Origin: Calonectria ilicicola
Taxonomy: Eukaryota > Ascomycota > Sordariomycetes > Hypocreales > Nectriaceae
Direction: 5' to 3'
NCBI GenBank assembly: GCA_020809705.1
Contig: CP085829.1
Span: forward strand, 2,976,001-3,040,000
Length of the DNA stretch: 64,000 bases
Shown here: one piece after another, positions 12,642-25,546 of the stretch
Layout: every line of letters begins with the position of its first letter
How positions within the stretch are numbered: the first letter of the stretch is position 1
Notes under the pieces: generated by a model
What the model was told of the DNA's origin: nothing
Databases searched by the model: none
What the model saw: the letters and a program-made list of their open reading frames with translations, nothing else
Made by a program: the position numbers and the translations under genes

Positions 12642-15600
12642 TCGCCTCAAGGGTTTTAGCGTCCGCTACGATCGTTTTGGGGCGGTCCGGGCACGACCAC
12701 GAATCTGCCAACTTCCTTCATTTTCCCTTTCGCACTCTTGTTTCCTTTCTCTCCATTTTTTTTTTTTTGGGATGTGTTATGTTGATAGAGAAGAAGATGG
12801 CGCATTGGGCTGGATGCGCTCCTCTTTACGGCTAAAAAAAAAGTGTGTTGGTTATTTTACCTCATCTCAGTCACATTTTCTTCCTTACGTTTCCTTTCAG
12901 TTCTTTTCCTTTGCTTCTTTTCTCCTTGGGTAATTGCTTTTTGTTTTTGCTTATCTACTCGTTATCTATTGGATTAGCCCTTTGATGGGATGCGCGTGCG
13001 TTATGCTTTTTTTTCGGGGGGGAGGGGGGGGCTATCTTGGTTGGTTGGTTGGGGGACCTTGGGAAGCACTGGCAGGTCTGACACTGCAAGTATCAATACA
13101 CACAGTTTGCTTTCATAGGACAATGTACTGTGGAAACCTTCTGCCATTGTAAAAGCATGTGATTGAGTCTTCTGAGCAGGTCATCCATCTAGCGGCTTAG
13201 GTGCAGAGAAACTGCCCGTGTTAGGCCTTCAGGGCACGCGGCAGGAAAGAAACGAAACCGTGAACGAGACAGCTTCGCGTCGGATTTCGTCTTGCCGTGC
13301 CGGGTATGTTTGTGTCTTTGTGATCGAGACGTTCTAGTCTCAATTCTTCCAGAAACATTCGGCTCGTGCCAGAGAAGCACTTGCAATCTAGAGCCACGTC
13401 GATGTCTTGATGTCTTGATGTCTTGGTGTCTTGGTGTCTTGGTGTCTTGGTGTCTGGCACAGGTCTTTGTTCCAGACCGTTGCTAGAGAGGTACCCTTCA
13501 AAACATGATCCATTCATGCAAGGTTCTAGGTCATGTAAATTGGCCCACGGCGAAGATGGGCGGCTACTTTTTGCGGCTTTTGCGGCAACTGCCAGGGGAT
13601 GTCTGATGCATGACCATGGCTGCAATGGCACATGTCAGCCTACATAGAGTTGCAGAGAACGCGCATCTACAGTAGCGGTTCCTGGGTTGGGGGTTAGGTT
13701 GAGACGAGCGGGTGCTTGCCCAACAGTCCATAAATTGGGCAGGTTTGATACCACGACGAGCGCGACCAACTATTACGGTCTCGATTTATTTGGTGCGGTG
13801 GGAAACATGGTGCGTTTCCCGGGGTAAATCCTGCTGACTGCATCTCAAGGCCAATGGCTCGACCGTTGGCTCGCGGTTCAATGTGACCCCTCAATGCGAG
13901 AGCCAGTTTCACGGCTTATCCAGGGGAAGGGGCGAAATCTGGAAGCACGGAGAGGAGGACAAAGACGAGGAGCAACGAGGGACAGACAGGTGGGCGACGT
14001 TGGGGTATCCCAATTCAAGGCGGGCTCAGCAAATCTGGGGGGCTGGTACCGAGAAGGCAGAGGCAGGGGGGGGAAGGAGAGATGCCGTGCAACGGGCAAA
14101 CGAAGCCATCACGGCATCAGGATTCAGAGCCAAGGTAACCCTTGGACAAAGCGGCGGTGTCGTGCGAGCACAAGGCATCCATGGTCCGAAAAGGGACATT
14201 TCCATTTAGAGCCAGGCTTGCTTGCACCTGCAGAAGCCGGTGAAGCTGTGGCTGCAGGGGTTGCGAGAGAAGACGAAAAGCAAGTGAAGGGAAGCGACGC
14301 GGGGGGGAGGGCGGATGGTGGGTGGTAGATGGTGGGTAGTGGATGGTGGATAGTGAAGGATAGAGGGATGACAAGGGCAAACAGAAGGGTAAGCTCCGCA
14401 GTGGCGGCGCTGAACTCGACAGCCGTCGCCTGGACCTGCACGACATGGAGAGGTGCTCGCTCACCCGTAACCCACTGTCCGTTACCCACTGTCCATTACC
14501 CATTGCCCATCACCATTCACTCTTCGCACTTCACCTTTCGCCCTTCACCCTTGCCTCTGACCTGCGCTGGCCCCGATGGCCTGCAGCAGCGTGGTTGCAT
14601 CTCTACCGACGTTGTCCAACGTGACCGAGCGGCTGCGAGGCAACCTCGGACGGCGAACCGGATGCAATCACTTTTTGGTCTTGGATTTTTAATTTTTCTC
14701 CTTTCTTTTTTCTCCCACCCATCTCTCTCTCTCTCACTCCCTCCCTCGCCCTTCGCTCCCTCGCTCCCCTCTTGGCATCCAGGTTGGACGTCATGTAAAT
14801 TGGACAGGTATTGTTCGCCTAGTTTCTGCCAGTGTCCGTAAACGGAGCTTCCGCATGGCTGCCTTCCCTCTGCACGTGCACTCCGCTTTTGATTGGCCTC
14901 TGTCTCTTTTCTTTCTTTTTCTTCTAACCTTGGCTGATACAAATCCTGCTTGGTTACTCTGCTGCATGACCCACCACCACTCCGTCTTGGCTCTCACACA
15001 CTCGTGCACACACACCTCTGCCGACGTGTTGCAGTGCGTGCCCTCGATTCCGTCCGTTTTGGGACATTACTCAAATCACACCCGTGGCCGCCGTACTGAC
15101 CGGCCCGCACCCGGCGTGGGACCTTTTTTTCTCTGACGCACCCAGGTTTTCCCTTTTAGACAGCCAAAGGAAAAAAGAAAGTCGCACACAAAGGCCCAGA
15201 ACTCGCCAAAGTATGAGGGGGGGGGGGGGCCGGCCTATTCAGCAGGAGGCCGTTAGCTCTTATTAATTCCCTCCAATGAGACGTCGATTTGCACTATCCT
15301 CGGGGGGTTTACCGCCCTGTAATGTAGCACCGTCGCACCCAGTGTGCCACTGCCACCATCGCCGCCACCGCAGCTCGCTATCACACAGTCACAATCACAG
15401 CCTATTTTCCTTTTTTTTTTTCTCTTTTCGTTCACTCCGCTCATGGTACTTACCGTACCAAAACAAGCCCATCTCAATGACCCTCCATACCCCACACCCC
15501 CTATTCAACCTCTCTGACACACCAAAATTGACAGGTAATATTTTTCCTTTTTTAGCTTCTTTCGTTGGATCTCTCTCATCTATAGTGCTCAAAAAAACAA

Positions 15601-16652
15601 GGCACCGGTCAAGGTCAGGAAGGGGGGGTCTCGATCCCCGTGAGAGCCGCTCGTCTTGCCATCGGGGCCCCCCTGTCGCCCAATCACACCAACTGATCCT
15701 GCGGAGCCGCCCAATCAATATCGTGACTTACACCGAGAACGTCGTCGTCGTCTTTGTTGAAGCAAGTGAACAGCGATCGGCTTCCCACGAATACCTCGTC
15801 TGCCTGGCCAGGCGCCCCATGGCCCGATGTGAAGGGGGGCGTGTCCTGAAAATCCCCTCCTTCTTTTAGTCCCCCCATGCACCATGCCGTTCAGGGCTCG
15901 CCGGCCAGTTCAGCCAGCCATGCCATGCCAATGTCACTCAACTCCAACTCTGCTATTCCCTGACGTGTGTGTGCGCCTCAATGTCTCGACTCCTTGCTTG
16001 TGGCCTGCATCTCGCTCGCCTCACCGTCTCGGAGTGTGTGCAGACACCCGCGAGGGGCCGCAAAAGAGAAGCTGGACGGGGAGAGCAGAAGTCCACCCAG
16101 GTGAATGAGGAGAAAGTTGGGTAGTCTGGCATGCCCCAGACTTTTCCACATCAGAAGCCCCTCTCGACCGTTCTCCTCTTCTCCTGCTTCATTTGGCTCG
16201 GAGCGAGAAGCAGGAGAGTGGATCTGGGGGGCGCAAGGGAGACAACTTCACTGGCTTGATTGGATCACTGGCAAGTGGATGTGCATCACGGTAGAAACAT
16301 TGGCATCATAGTATTTCAAGCTCAGATTTACTAGCCGCGTCGAGCCTCCGGCCCCCCATCTTCAGATTCCGGCTGAGGTGAAGAAAATCATCATCAATCG
16401 TAGACCCTTTTGAAAAGAAGAAGTTGCGAAAGGACATCTGTTGACGACAACGTGGGTTAGCATCGAAAAGGGGCAAAAGGTTTAGGATAGTAGAATACGA
16501 GTATAGGGGCGTACTGACCATTAAGAAGTGTGTCTCGATTCAAATGCGTCGCGAAAAAAGTCGTATGCTTAACTTTGGTCGTCGTGGAGGGGCAGGTGTT
16601 TGGGAGCCCCCTTTGAGGCTCACGATGCAACACCACACCCCGCTACCAGCAC
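12642..16652. other. gene-free region with small tandem repeats
   Basis: About 4 kb with no convincing gene. It contains T-rich runs near 12757-12772, an octamer array (GATGTCTT/GGTGTCTT, about seven units) at roughly 13399-13457, short (GGATGGTGG)-like repeats near 14305-14350, and degenerate CCCACTGTCC/CCCATTGCCC repeats near 14465-14512. The G-rich run near 15217 is ten to eleven bases long. Confidence 0.5.
13399..13457. repeat. octamer tandem repeat
   Basis: About seven units of GATGTCTT drifting to GGTGTCTT. It lies in a gene-free stretch and has no evident function. Confidence 0.8.
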
Positions 16653-17384
16653 TCACTGCTGGTGTTTAGGAGCCGAGTTGTCTTCTTGATCGGTTCCCTC
16701 AACGACATCGTCTTGTTCGACATCTTCAGAGCTGCTATCTTCTCCCTCCCCGTCTTCATCTTCTTCCTGCTCCTCATCCGAACCAGAACTGCCATCATCC
16801 TTGTCTTTCCCCTCGTCCTTAGCCCCGTCCGCCTCAACCGCCTCCCCGTCCTCGCAGCCTTGCTGCTGCTCCTGGGCCCGCTCCTCTAGGAACTCCCTAT
16901 TGCGTCTGGCAACGGCCTGCAGTTCCTCACGCTTCATGCGGGCCGCGTTCCCTGCTCGGGAGAGCTGCTCGATGGTGGCCTGGTCCGTAAGGCCCAGCGT
17001 CATTCGTCTAATGTCCTTTCTAGCAGACTCATCCATGATAACTGGTGGAAGTGCGGGGTGATGTCGTTGTTGATTGTGCCGTGGGCTTGTATCACTGCTA
17101 CCTTTCGGACGGGAGACGACGATGATTTGGTCAGGTCCGACGAGGACGTGCTGCTCTCGCACGGGGAGTCTAAAATACTCGACAGTCAATTCCCTCGTTT
17201 GCAAAAATGAACAGAAGCTGAATAGATACACGGTTGGGTTTTTGGGTGCTGCTAACCCATGTCTGTCGCATTGGTGCTGCCGTTGTCCTTCCTCTGGGGC
17301 CGCCGTCACCATTGCCGTGGTATTGTTGCTGGAGCAAACGGCGGCGGCGCTGCTGCTTGCCAACGGGATGCGTTTGGAAGCCAC
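16653..17384 (-). CDS. small acidic hypothetical protein
   Basis: The frame is open from 17384 to the stop at 16653, but it begins with GTG. The best-supported part starts at the ATG at 17036 (MDESARKDIRRMTLGL, 127 residues). That part has a predicted helical, charged N-terminal half (EQLSRAGNAARMKREELQ) followed by a C-terminal tail of Glu, Asp and Ser typical of nuclear or chromatin-associated acidic proteins. The upstream part of the frame (PTVYLFSFCSFLQTREL and beyond) may be a further exon or may be non-coding; a 60-base GTAGCA...CAG segment just upstream of 17036 could be an intron. No family is recognised, and the true start is unresolved. Confidence 0.4.
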   Translation of the reverse strand: MASKRIPLASSSAAAVCSSNNTTAMVTAAPEEGQRQHQCDRHGLAAPKNPTVYLFSFCSFLQTRELTVEYFRLPVREQHVLVGPDQIIVVSRPKGSSDTSPRHNQQRHHPALPPVIMDESARKDIRRMTLGLTDQATIEQLSRAGNAARMKREELQAVARRNREFLEERAQEQQQGCEDGEAVEADGAKDEGKDKDDGSSGSDEEQEEDEDGEGEDSSSEDVEQDDVVEGTDQEDNSAPKHQQ

Positions 17385-19573
17385 GATGATGTTCTGTCAT
17401 TGGTGTTTTTCTTCTATTTTAGCTCGCGTCGCTCAAAGTCGTGCTCGCAAGAGACAAATAATTCCCCGTTTGTGTCTTTTGTTGGCGTATAAGGCGCCTC
17501 TCGTGAGAGCAACGACTGCTTACCGTGGAACCCACTTGTGCCATAATCAATGAATCTTGTGTTTGCTCACCTTGAGCCAGCGAGCGGCTGAGTTACCCAG
17601 CACTCGCTAATTGCGTAGTATCTCTTCTCTCCCGCAAACGATTGCGGTTTGCTGGACGCTTTTGGCGTGATTCGATTGATGAACGCTTGTGTGCAAAAAT
17701 GGTTCAGGGTAGGTAAGTTGTTTGACGATGAAGGCAAAAGCAACCGTTGCAGTGAACAAACAATATGGACCCTTCCCCCCCCAACATATTCAGATCTTCC
17801 GAGAGCAAAAATAAGCTTTGATGTCACTGCTACCTGAGGACAGCATCTGGTGGTCCGATACCCAAGGGCAGCCGCCATGAGAGGGGGAACACGATATGCT
17901 GTACAACTACACCAAGCATCACACCAAATTACGCCAAACTCGAACCCACATCTCAACCACACAGCATCATTCCCGCGCTCTATTTCCGACGCTCGCTAGC
18001 ATTATGCTGAGTGAGGAACGAGAGACGTCATGCCACTGGCCTCTCGTTTACCGGCCCCGAGAGGATGAGGGAGACACCTCTCCTGCCTTGTGACGCACAA
18101 TATCCTGCTACACGGCGACGCCATCATCATGCGACGGGTATTGAGATGCCTTGGGAAAACGCTGAAACCTGGTCCTGATTAGGGATTTGAACCGAGAAGA
18201 GAGAATATATGGTCATCTTCCTCAATTTGTTTCTTCTCTTTAGAGAGCTTGAATTGGGGCCATTGGCTACAGTGACTATGCTTTTTTTTTACTGGGCTAA
18301 GAGATCCCGATAGCTTCGGCCAACAAGAAATGACAGTGATTCAACTACAGGTTTACACGCTTTAAAGCCCCATCAATGGACGGCTACAGGGCGGGATACC
18401 ACTTGCACATGCATTTAGAGATTACTGGCAGTGACGGATTCATTGCTATAGGACTCAAAGCACCCAATTGATCCATCGCATCGAAGATAGACACTCTGAA
18501 CCTTGTGCTATACTCCTTTCCATCAAGGTGATTCGATCCCCACCACAAGCGGTTGAATTTTCTTACTCTAGTGGAATAATTCTTTGCTGACACAAAGCCC
18601 CAGTTATGACGATTGTCATGGATAATGGCTACATGTCTCTGCCACATTTCAGCCAGCAAACGTCGAGCGAGCTCTGGCTACTACGAAAAGCAATACAGGG
18701 ATTGCACAGTTGCACCCACCTGCCGGCGATCCCAATGTCTCTGTGTCCAAGAGGTACATCTACTGTACAGCTGGGCGAGCGGCCAGACTATACCCCATTT
18801 GTATGGTCAATGGACCGGGGAAATTGAGTCCCCTCCCAACTCTGTCGATTCTATTTGGCGTCGGGGATGTGGCCATAGCATCGCTTGCGGGATAATCATA
18901 CATCCCAATGGCAGGTTATTGGCAGACCCCATGCCCCTCGCACAACTTAGCAACTTCCAATGTGCACACTCGTCTGCCTGGTGCGCTGATCGGTGCGCCA
19001 CATCACATCCCACCAACCTCTATCAAGGCTCTTGGGAGGGGCTTCGTGCTCAGTGTGAGACAACCGGCATATCCACCACCACCGAGCATTGGCTGAGAGG
19101 TGGACTCAACAGAACAGCGCACTCGTGTGTATTGCGGAAAACTGGGGCCATGTGCACCATGCTATGTGATAACAACTATGATGAGCGCTGGCAGCAGAGC
19201 CTGATGAGCCGCACAAGCGGCTTGGCAGCCTCGAGGGAATGCAGCTGAATGACTAGAACACGCTTGCCTGAATTACAGAGGGTCAAGCCCGCCCACCACC
19301 CAGCACTTGTCCGCCCAATATTTACGCTTTTGGAACATTGTCTCTGCGCCACCAACCGGCCCGACGCGATCGACGTATTAGATATCTGGGCGAGTAGTGC
19401 ACCAACTTGGACAGAAGCTGCATGCCTAGTGGCGCAACAGTGCGGGGTCGATCTGGTTCAGCTGTCTCCTCCCTTGTGGGTTTACGCGAGGGAGACGGGG
19501 CGAGGCTCTGGATGGGTCTGGCCGCTGGTCGAGAAAAGAGGATCGGGGCATCTCCAACCGGCTCTACGCCCAT
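17385..19573. other. intergenic region
   Basis: No gene is recognised. A 211-codon frame at 18613-19248 has no motif and erratic composition, so I did not annotate it. The region separates the small acidic gene from TRM44, which is transcribed on the same strand. Confidence 0.45.
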
Positions 19574-21061
19574 CTAATGCCCGCGCGGTGCCGACTTCAG
19601 CAGCTTGACTACATTGGAATAGTAGCCCGCAACGCCACCATACTTGCGCATGACGGCCGTAATATCCACATCGCCGACCGCCTTGGTTCGGTGCCGCCCT
19701 AGAAGCCCAGTGTTCCTGGTGCTTGGAATCCTGAGCATCTCCGTTTCAACCTGCCAGCCACAGTCCTCCGCTATCTGGGTGACCCAGTCAACCAGGGAGG
19801 CAAAGGCTGACTGGCTCTTGGTCTTGTCGCGGGGGGGAGGAGCGCGGTACCTCTCGCCTGTCAAGTTGTGGCTGCAGCAGGGGATCATGATGAACGGACA
19901 TTCCGAGATTGTAGCGAGAATCGGCGTCCACGGGGTTAGTTCATCGGCGTGGTTTGAGATGATAAACGTGCCCCGTGGGAAGATGCCACTGTGGATGTAC
20001 TCATCACTTATGGGGCTAGTTTCCTCGTTGGTGGCTTCTCTTGGCACTACGCTCGGCAAGAGGAGGAGTCGCTGTAGGGAGTCAGACCTTGTTTTGTACT
20101 GCGCCCAAGACTTGCGCTCTCGGGCATCAAAGCCCCAGCCAGCGTAGCCCTCCTTCTGTAGGATGTGCACTAGCAGCCCGTTGCCGCAGCCAATGTCGAC
20201 AAAGCCGGGGAACGCACTGCCCCGATACATTTCGGCCCAGAGCTCGATGAGAAACGCAGCGATTCCCAGGTCCTCAAAGACATGCTTGGATGGGTCGGTG
20301 GTCTCAGCCCAACCCTCCACTAGAGTCCTGGCGTACTTGTTTTTGAGTTCGGAATAGCGGTCTTGGAATTTCTCCCGCGGCACGACAACGTCGTGATTCA
20401 CTCTCTTGGTGTACCCTATGGCAGTTGTGTGGCCGTGCTTGTGGATGATCTCAAGCAGATGGTAGGCGATCCTCCCTAGCTTGGTTTGGCTGGCTTCATC
20501 GCCGCCATCTGGGAAAGGGAGGAAATGAACTGAGACAGTGCCCTCGTTAGCGGCGGCATCCCACTCGTGCAGCTGTGCGATGGCTTCGACTTTGGGGTGG
20601 TAAAAGGGTAGCTCAGCAGCAGCGGTGGCGTGGGGGCGGTAGATGACGAGCGTCCTCACTTGGTTGGCCTGTTGGTCCGAGGACTTGTAAAAAAAGCACG
20701 TCTGGTCCAGCGGCGCATCACGCCTGGTGTTGCGGGGAATCAGCTTGCGGACCATGGTTCGCCCGCAGGCAAAGTCCTGGATCGACCATGTCTGGGGCGG
20801 CTCGACCTGATTCTCTTGAGCGCTGGCGGCAGATTCGTCATCGTCGTAAAGAATGTCGGCTCGAAACAGCCACTTGGAGTTGAGGTTGGGATTCCGCACC
20901 AGGTTCACCATGACGGTTTCGAAGTGGTGGGGTGCAAAAGTACAAGAATGACGAACCATGGGGACCCAGCCAGCTTTGTCAAGGTGGCAAAAGGGGGCCT
21001 GGGACCCTGAAGGCAGCTCCTCTGGCTCGTATATTAACTTTTTGGGCTCTGACTCCATCAT
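19574..21061 (-). CDS. TRM44: tRNA (uracil-2'-O-)-methyltransferase Trm44
   Basis: A single uninterrupted exon encodes 495 residues, close to the length of fungal Trm44 proteins. In the family, Trm44 transfers a methyl group from S-adenosylmethionine to the ribose 2'-OH of U44 in tRNA-Ser in the cytoplasm. The SAM-binding motif I lies at residues 287-298 ([12 protein letters not shown]) and is followed by [12 protein letters not shown]. The family-typical [10 protein letters not shown] is at about 369-378, the IPCC block at 393-396 and a LTGERY element near 400. A C-terminal [10 protein letters not shown] segment is at 454-463. The start is the first of two adjacent Met codons at 21061. Neighbours give no operon-like context, as expected for a housekeeping gene. 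Confidence 0.93.
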   Translation of the reverse strand: MMESEPKKLIYEPEELPSGSQAPFCHLDKAGWVPMVRHSCTFAPHHFETVMVNLVRNPNLNSKWLFRADILYDDDESAASAQENQVEPPQTWSIQDFACGRTMVRKLIPRNTRRDAPLDQTCFFYKSSDQQANQVRTLVIYRPHATAAAELPFYHPKVEAIAQLHEWDAAANEGTVSVHFLPFPDGGDEASQTKLGRIAYHLLEIIHKHGHTTAIGYTKRVNHDVVVPREKFQDRYSELKNKYARTLVEGWAETTDPSKHVFEDLGIAAFLIELWAEMYRGSAFPGFVDIGCGNGLLVHILQKEGYAGWGFDARERKSWAQYKTRSDSLQRLLLLPSVVPREATNEETSPISDEYIHSGIFPRGTFIISNHADELTPWTPILATISECPFIMIPCCSHNLTGERYRAPPPRDKTKSQSAFASLVDWVTQIAEDCGWQVETEMLRIPSTRNTGLLGRHRTKAVGDVDITAVMRKYGGVAGYYSNVVKLLKSAPRGH

Positions 21062-21565
21062 GAAGCCGCTGATGAGTGCTGACAGAGGGTGGTTTTGGTG
21101 GTGTGGTTGGCTGACTGCAGTGGGAGAGGTGCCATGCCAGTGCTGACATGGGCAGTTAAACTAGTGTCTTGCAGGGCTTAGTTATGCAGTAAGTAATCAA
21201 CAACGCACCAGAAAAAAAAAACCGTTACGCGCTCAGGGCATTAGCCCAGTTGTCAATCAACTCAAATGCGAAAATAACGCGCAGATAACTAACTAGTCAT
21301 GGCAAAGTCCATGGCCCGAAGTTTAGCCCCGGACGAGATCCTCCAACACCGGCGACTTATGCTTGGGTCGAGCTAAAAAAAATGATGGCCCCATTGATAA
21401 CCAGGAAAACATTCAAAGAAAAGGACAAAACAAATCTGCAACCATGGCGGAGCTAACTAGCCATTTTTTCCCGCGCTCCAGAAACCAACTTTTAGAAACC
21501 AACCCAGATATTGGGCAATACATGAATCAAATGTAAGCTAAGGTACAGTCTTGATTCCCTCATAT
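21062..21565. other. short intergenic region
   Basis: About 500 bases between TRM44 and the Zn(II)2Cys6 gene, both on the minus strand. It serves as upstream region of TRM44 and 3' region of the larger gene. It is relatively A-rich, with an A9 run near 21212, and no coding signal is seen. Confidence 0.5.
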
Positions 21566-24500
21566 TTAAGTGCCACCCCCGGAATTTTGCTCCTTGCTTT
21601 GGGTCGGTTCTAGAGTCATCACACCAAGTGGTACATCTAGCAACTCAAAGCGCGGCAGGGCCAGCCGTGCGCCGTTCGCCCCGCTCGGGGGATTTTGCGA
21701 CCCTGAAGTCGCTGATGACCCCGAAGATGGGGCTGAAGGATTTCCATCCTGATGAGGATCTGGGAGATTCCCATCCCGAGGAGGATCTGGGGGATGTGTA
21801 GCTGTAAGAGGGCTCACAGGTGGGGAGAGGGCGGCTGGAGATTCTGCAGCCGAGTGAGGAGGGACGGTCGTCCCCGGTCCTGGGTTCGAAGGAGCGGGGA
21901 TGTTGATCAAGGGTGCCAATTGTATCGGCGGTGTGCTAGACCGAGCTGTGGACGATTCCAAGCCTCGAGAAGGTGCACTTTCGCGTGGGGCATATGGGCG
22001 AGGTAGTGAATAAGCACTCCCGGATGGAGATGGACCTGGAGCTGGCAAGTGCCGGAATGGAGGCGAGGCCGAGTCCGGAGACTGGCCCCAGCGTGGGGTA
22101 CCTTGTCCAAAGCCTGAAGGTGCCTGCAATGGCCCATTGTTAAGGCGTGTGTGGGGACTAGGAAGGGGCCCTGGAGGGTTCGAAGGGGCGGGCTGTGTAG
22201 ACATGGGGACCGAAGTGGGAGGCAGCATCTGCTGACTCTGACGGTCTGGATAACACTGCGGGAGCCGCAAGCCAGAAACGAAACCAAGCGGGCCTGGAGG
22301 AGCCAATTGAGACGATGAGGGACCTGGAGTCGGTGGAGGGCTTGGGGACATCAGAGTCTGAGGGCTCCAAGCGGACAGGCTCTGATTCGAACAGAGTGGG
22401 CTTGGAGAGGGAGGCGGGAGAGTTGTGCCTGTGGATGGTAGGACAAGGCCTGGAGGCGGAGGCACGAGACTCGGAGGCTGACCTGGGATTACAGCCGCCT
22501 TCGGTGGATATGCTGCGGGTGGAGGGTGAACAGCCGACTTGAAAGGTGGGATGTTGTCGGAGAAGATGCAGTCTGCTCTTGCAAAGAAGCACTCCTTGCA
22601 CACTGGGTCGTTCTTTGTAGCGTCGGCTAGTGTGCAGAAAAACTAGAAGGTAATCAGGGTTGGCAGCTGTTCAACATCAAAGCCACGGACGCCTCGACAT
22701 ACATTTTCAGAGTAACATCTCAAACACTTGCCAATCAAGCATACACCGGATTGATCCTTTACTGGCTCTCGAGAGCTCGCGACGAGGGCCTTATTTGGGT
22801 CGAAGTTTTCTTTGTCGTTTGGCCCAAGATGACGGCCTCTCTTTGTCGGGCGAGCTGGTGTAGAAGAAGAGCGTGATTGTACTAAGCCTCGTGCGGACTT
22901 GGTTCCTGTGCGCCCGGGACGATGGGCCGTATGACTGTCTAAATGAGTATCGTCATTCAGCTCAGCATCAGTTTGCGGAGAGGAATTTGAGGGATGATGG
23001 TTAGGGTGAGGACGGGTTGAAGGGTGCGGATGTGGCAGAGCATCACCCCGTTGAGGGTAAGGTGACTGGGAAGAAACTGATGGATAATATTTTAGGTGGG
23101 AAGCATCTGGCTGATGAGTATTTGGCCGGGAGTCGATTGGGAGAGCATGATTTAGCCGAGGATTCTCTGGCTGAACACCATTCGAGTGAGAACTGACGGG
23201 TTGGGGGTTCATGGACTGGGGATCCCTGGATTCAGTAGCACATGTCTGCCAATCAAGCATCTCAACATCACCTCCGTCGCTAGACCTCCACACCGAGTTC
23301 TCCGGCTGGGAAGCCCTCAGACGAGTGGCGTCTGATTGGAGGTTGCTTGGCTGAGCAGTACGTATCTGCCGCTCTGGTATTTCGGCTTTGCCCGAATCAC
23401 CAGAAGCCCAATCAGAATTACTTTGCTGGGGGTTCTTCGGCTGGGAATCGGGTGGCTGAGGACGAGTCGGTTGAGGCCCTTCTGACCTAGGACTGCCTGC
23501 CTGAAGATCGCTGGGTAGGGAACTCTCCTGGCTGGAACAGTTTGGCCCAGCGCTTGCTGTCTGAGACTCCCTAGGTAAAACATTAAGCTCTGGAGCGTCT
23601 GGTTTAGGATCGCTTGGCCCGCGGTCGTTGGGTTTAGAGCAGGCCGGATTCGACGACGGAGGAGTATCCGGCCGGTGATCATTTGGCTCGGAGTTGCCTG
23701 CTTGAAGACCAACTAATTGATCATCATTCGGCTGGCTGGTACACGTCTGAGGCCCACCCAGCGGAGCGATACTTGAGCGAGAATCCCTAGGGAGCGAATC
23801 TCTTGGATGGGAAGTCCTTGGAGGAGGAATTTCAGAATTGGCATCGCCAGACTCGGAAGTGCTGGGCTCAAATTCGCTAGCGTGCGGACTGTCTGGTGGA
23901 GCGATTTCTGATGGAGGATTCTCTGGTGGAGGGTTCTCCGGTAGAGGGTTCTCCGGTGGAGGGCTCTCTGGTTGAACAGAGCTTGGCTGTGAGCTCTCTA
24001 GTTGAGGCCTGGAATGTGGCTGAGAATTGTCTGATAGAGAGCTGTCTGATTGAAGATCTTCTGATCGAGACACGACTTGTTTTCGAGGACGAAGTCGAGA
24101 ACTGGCCGAACCAGAACCATGTAGCTGGGGACTTTTCGCCCGAGACCTGCCCCGTCTTAGAGATTGCTGACGAGAACGCGACTGGGGATTTTTGGCTCGA
24201 GGGCCGCGAGGTCGAGACGCATGGCGCTTTCGAGGTGATGCCCGTGGACGCGGCTGAGGGCTGTCGGCTGGAGCAGAACCTGACGGAGCAACATCTCGTA
24301 TCGGAGTGCCTAACCGAAGGGTAGGTTCCTTGGGGTCTTGTGACGGGGGGGTTTCTGGCGGGAGCTTCTCTTCTTGGGCATCAGCTGAACCAGAGCCAGC
24401 TTTTTTGGACTTCAGTGGCCGAGGATTAATTGGCGTAGGGGCTGGCGGCCTTGAATGAAGGGTCTGGAGGCGGCTTGATCGACGAAGGTTCGTCTGGAGG

Positions 24501-25546
24501 CTCGTCTGGAGGCTCGATGGCTCCGAGCTGCCCAAAGCCTTGAGGTCGGCGCGCTGGTCACATCCACTAGCAGGTAACGATCCAACCGCCGTAGCGGCAA
24601 TGGCTAGCGGAGATAGACTTTGCGGGCCGCGATCCCGCATTGTCTGTTTGCGAGAGCAGCTTGCGAGCAGGCCCTGACTCGTAGTCTGTTCAGGTTGAGG
24701 TTTTGCGGCTGGCTGGGCTCTAGCCTGCTGGGGCGCGGCTGATGGGGTATCGCTGGCCGTGGGTGGACTGTCTAAATCCATGGTCGCCATTGCTGCGGCA
24801 GCAATTCCGGAAAGGTTTGGAAAGCTGTTATTCCCTGGAGCATTTCGCAGCGCACTGGTGTTAGGTTGAGTTTGGTGCGGGGTCTCCTGTTGCTGTGCGC
24901 CGTATGGCAATGATAGGCTGATGTTGTTTGGGGTCGCGGCTCTGACTGGCCCTCCGACTGGCTCTCTGACTGGCTCTCTGACTGGTCCTCGCACCAGTGA
25001 CCTCACAGGTATTGCCGCCAGTGGCCTTTCAGATGTAACGACAGCAGTGTGGTCGGGACCACGAGGCACATGAAACTTGGGACTCGTCGATTTTGCAGGT
25101 GAGTGACAGTTTCGCTGATGCAACACATCTTGCTCTTGCACGCATGGCTCTTGCACCCCAGGGTCCTGGGCCCCGTAATGTGGGCGACGATCAGGGATAC
25201 TTGGGGTGCTGACTGACATGGCAGCTATGGCTGCAGCAGCGATGTCCCGAGCGTTATCACTAATGGGATGGCGGCTAGTGGTATCGCTCTGGCCGGGCGG
25301 CATCCTAGTGGAGTCTGGGCCTGGAGCATGGGAATGAGGATGGGGATGGGGATGAGGATGAGGCTGAGGATGGGGATGTGAATGAGGATGTGAATGAGGA
25401 CGTGACTGTGACTGGGAATGGCGCATGGCCGCGGGTCTTGTTGGTGCCTGCGCATGATGGTATTGACCTGATGAGGAGGGATACAGGGCTTCGCGTCGAG
25501 CCTCGCGTCGAGCCTTCTCAGACTGGCGGTACCCTGGGGCGCTCAT
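21566..25546 (-). CDS. large disordered protein with a C-terminally placed Zn(II)2Cys6 cluster
   Basis: Two long open frames lie in the same frame and are separated by one TAG at 22643-22645. A 60-base intron, 22702-22643, with a consensus GTATGT donor and CTTCTAG acceptor, removes that stop and gives 1306 residues (exons 25546-22703 and 22642-21566). Splicing creates the pattern CX2CX6CX11CX2CX6C at about residues 944-976 (CLRC, YSEN then FF, C, later CKEC and FFARADC). That spacing fits the fungal Zn(II)2Cys6 binuclear cluster, although the first loop lacks the usual basic residues and the cluster is not N-terminal. The remainder is disordered and Pro/Ser/Gln/Asn-rich, with a His-Pro repeat near residues 50-72. 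Three Ala-rich IAAAA-type segments and degenerate SQPxNPQ-like repeats are also present. It is possibly a transcriptional regulator; its targets are unknown. Confidence 0.75.
22643..22702 (-). other. intron that assembles the Zn(II)2Cys6 cluster
   Basis: The donor is GTATGT at 22702-22697 and the acceptor TAG at 22645-22643, length 60, with CTGAT about ten bases before the acceptor as a possible branch site. The intron lies at phase 0 between residues four and five of the six-residue loop of the zinc cluster. Confidence 0.8.

Noticed and set aside
18613..19248. 211-codon open frame on the plus strand
   Set aside because: No motif, erratic composition and no splice-supported extension; it looks like a chance frame in GC-rich DNA.
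21566..22603. Separate gene downstream of the 968-codon frame
   Set aside because: It is in the same frame, and a consensus GTATGT-TAG intron removes the single stop and completes a zinc cluster, so one two-exon gene is the better reading.
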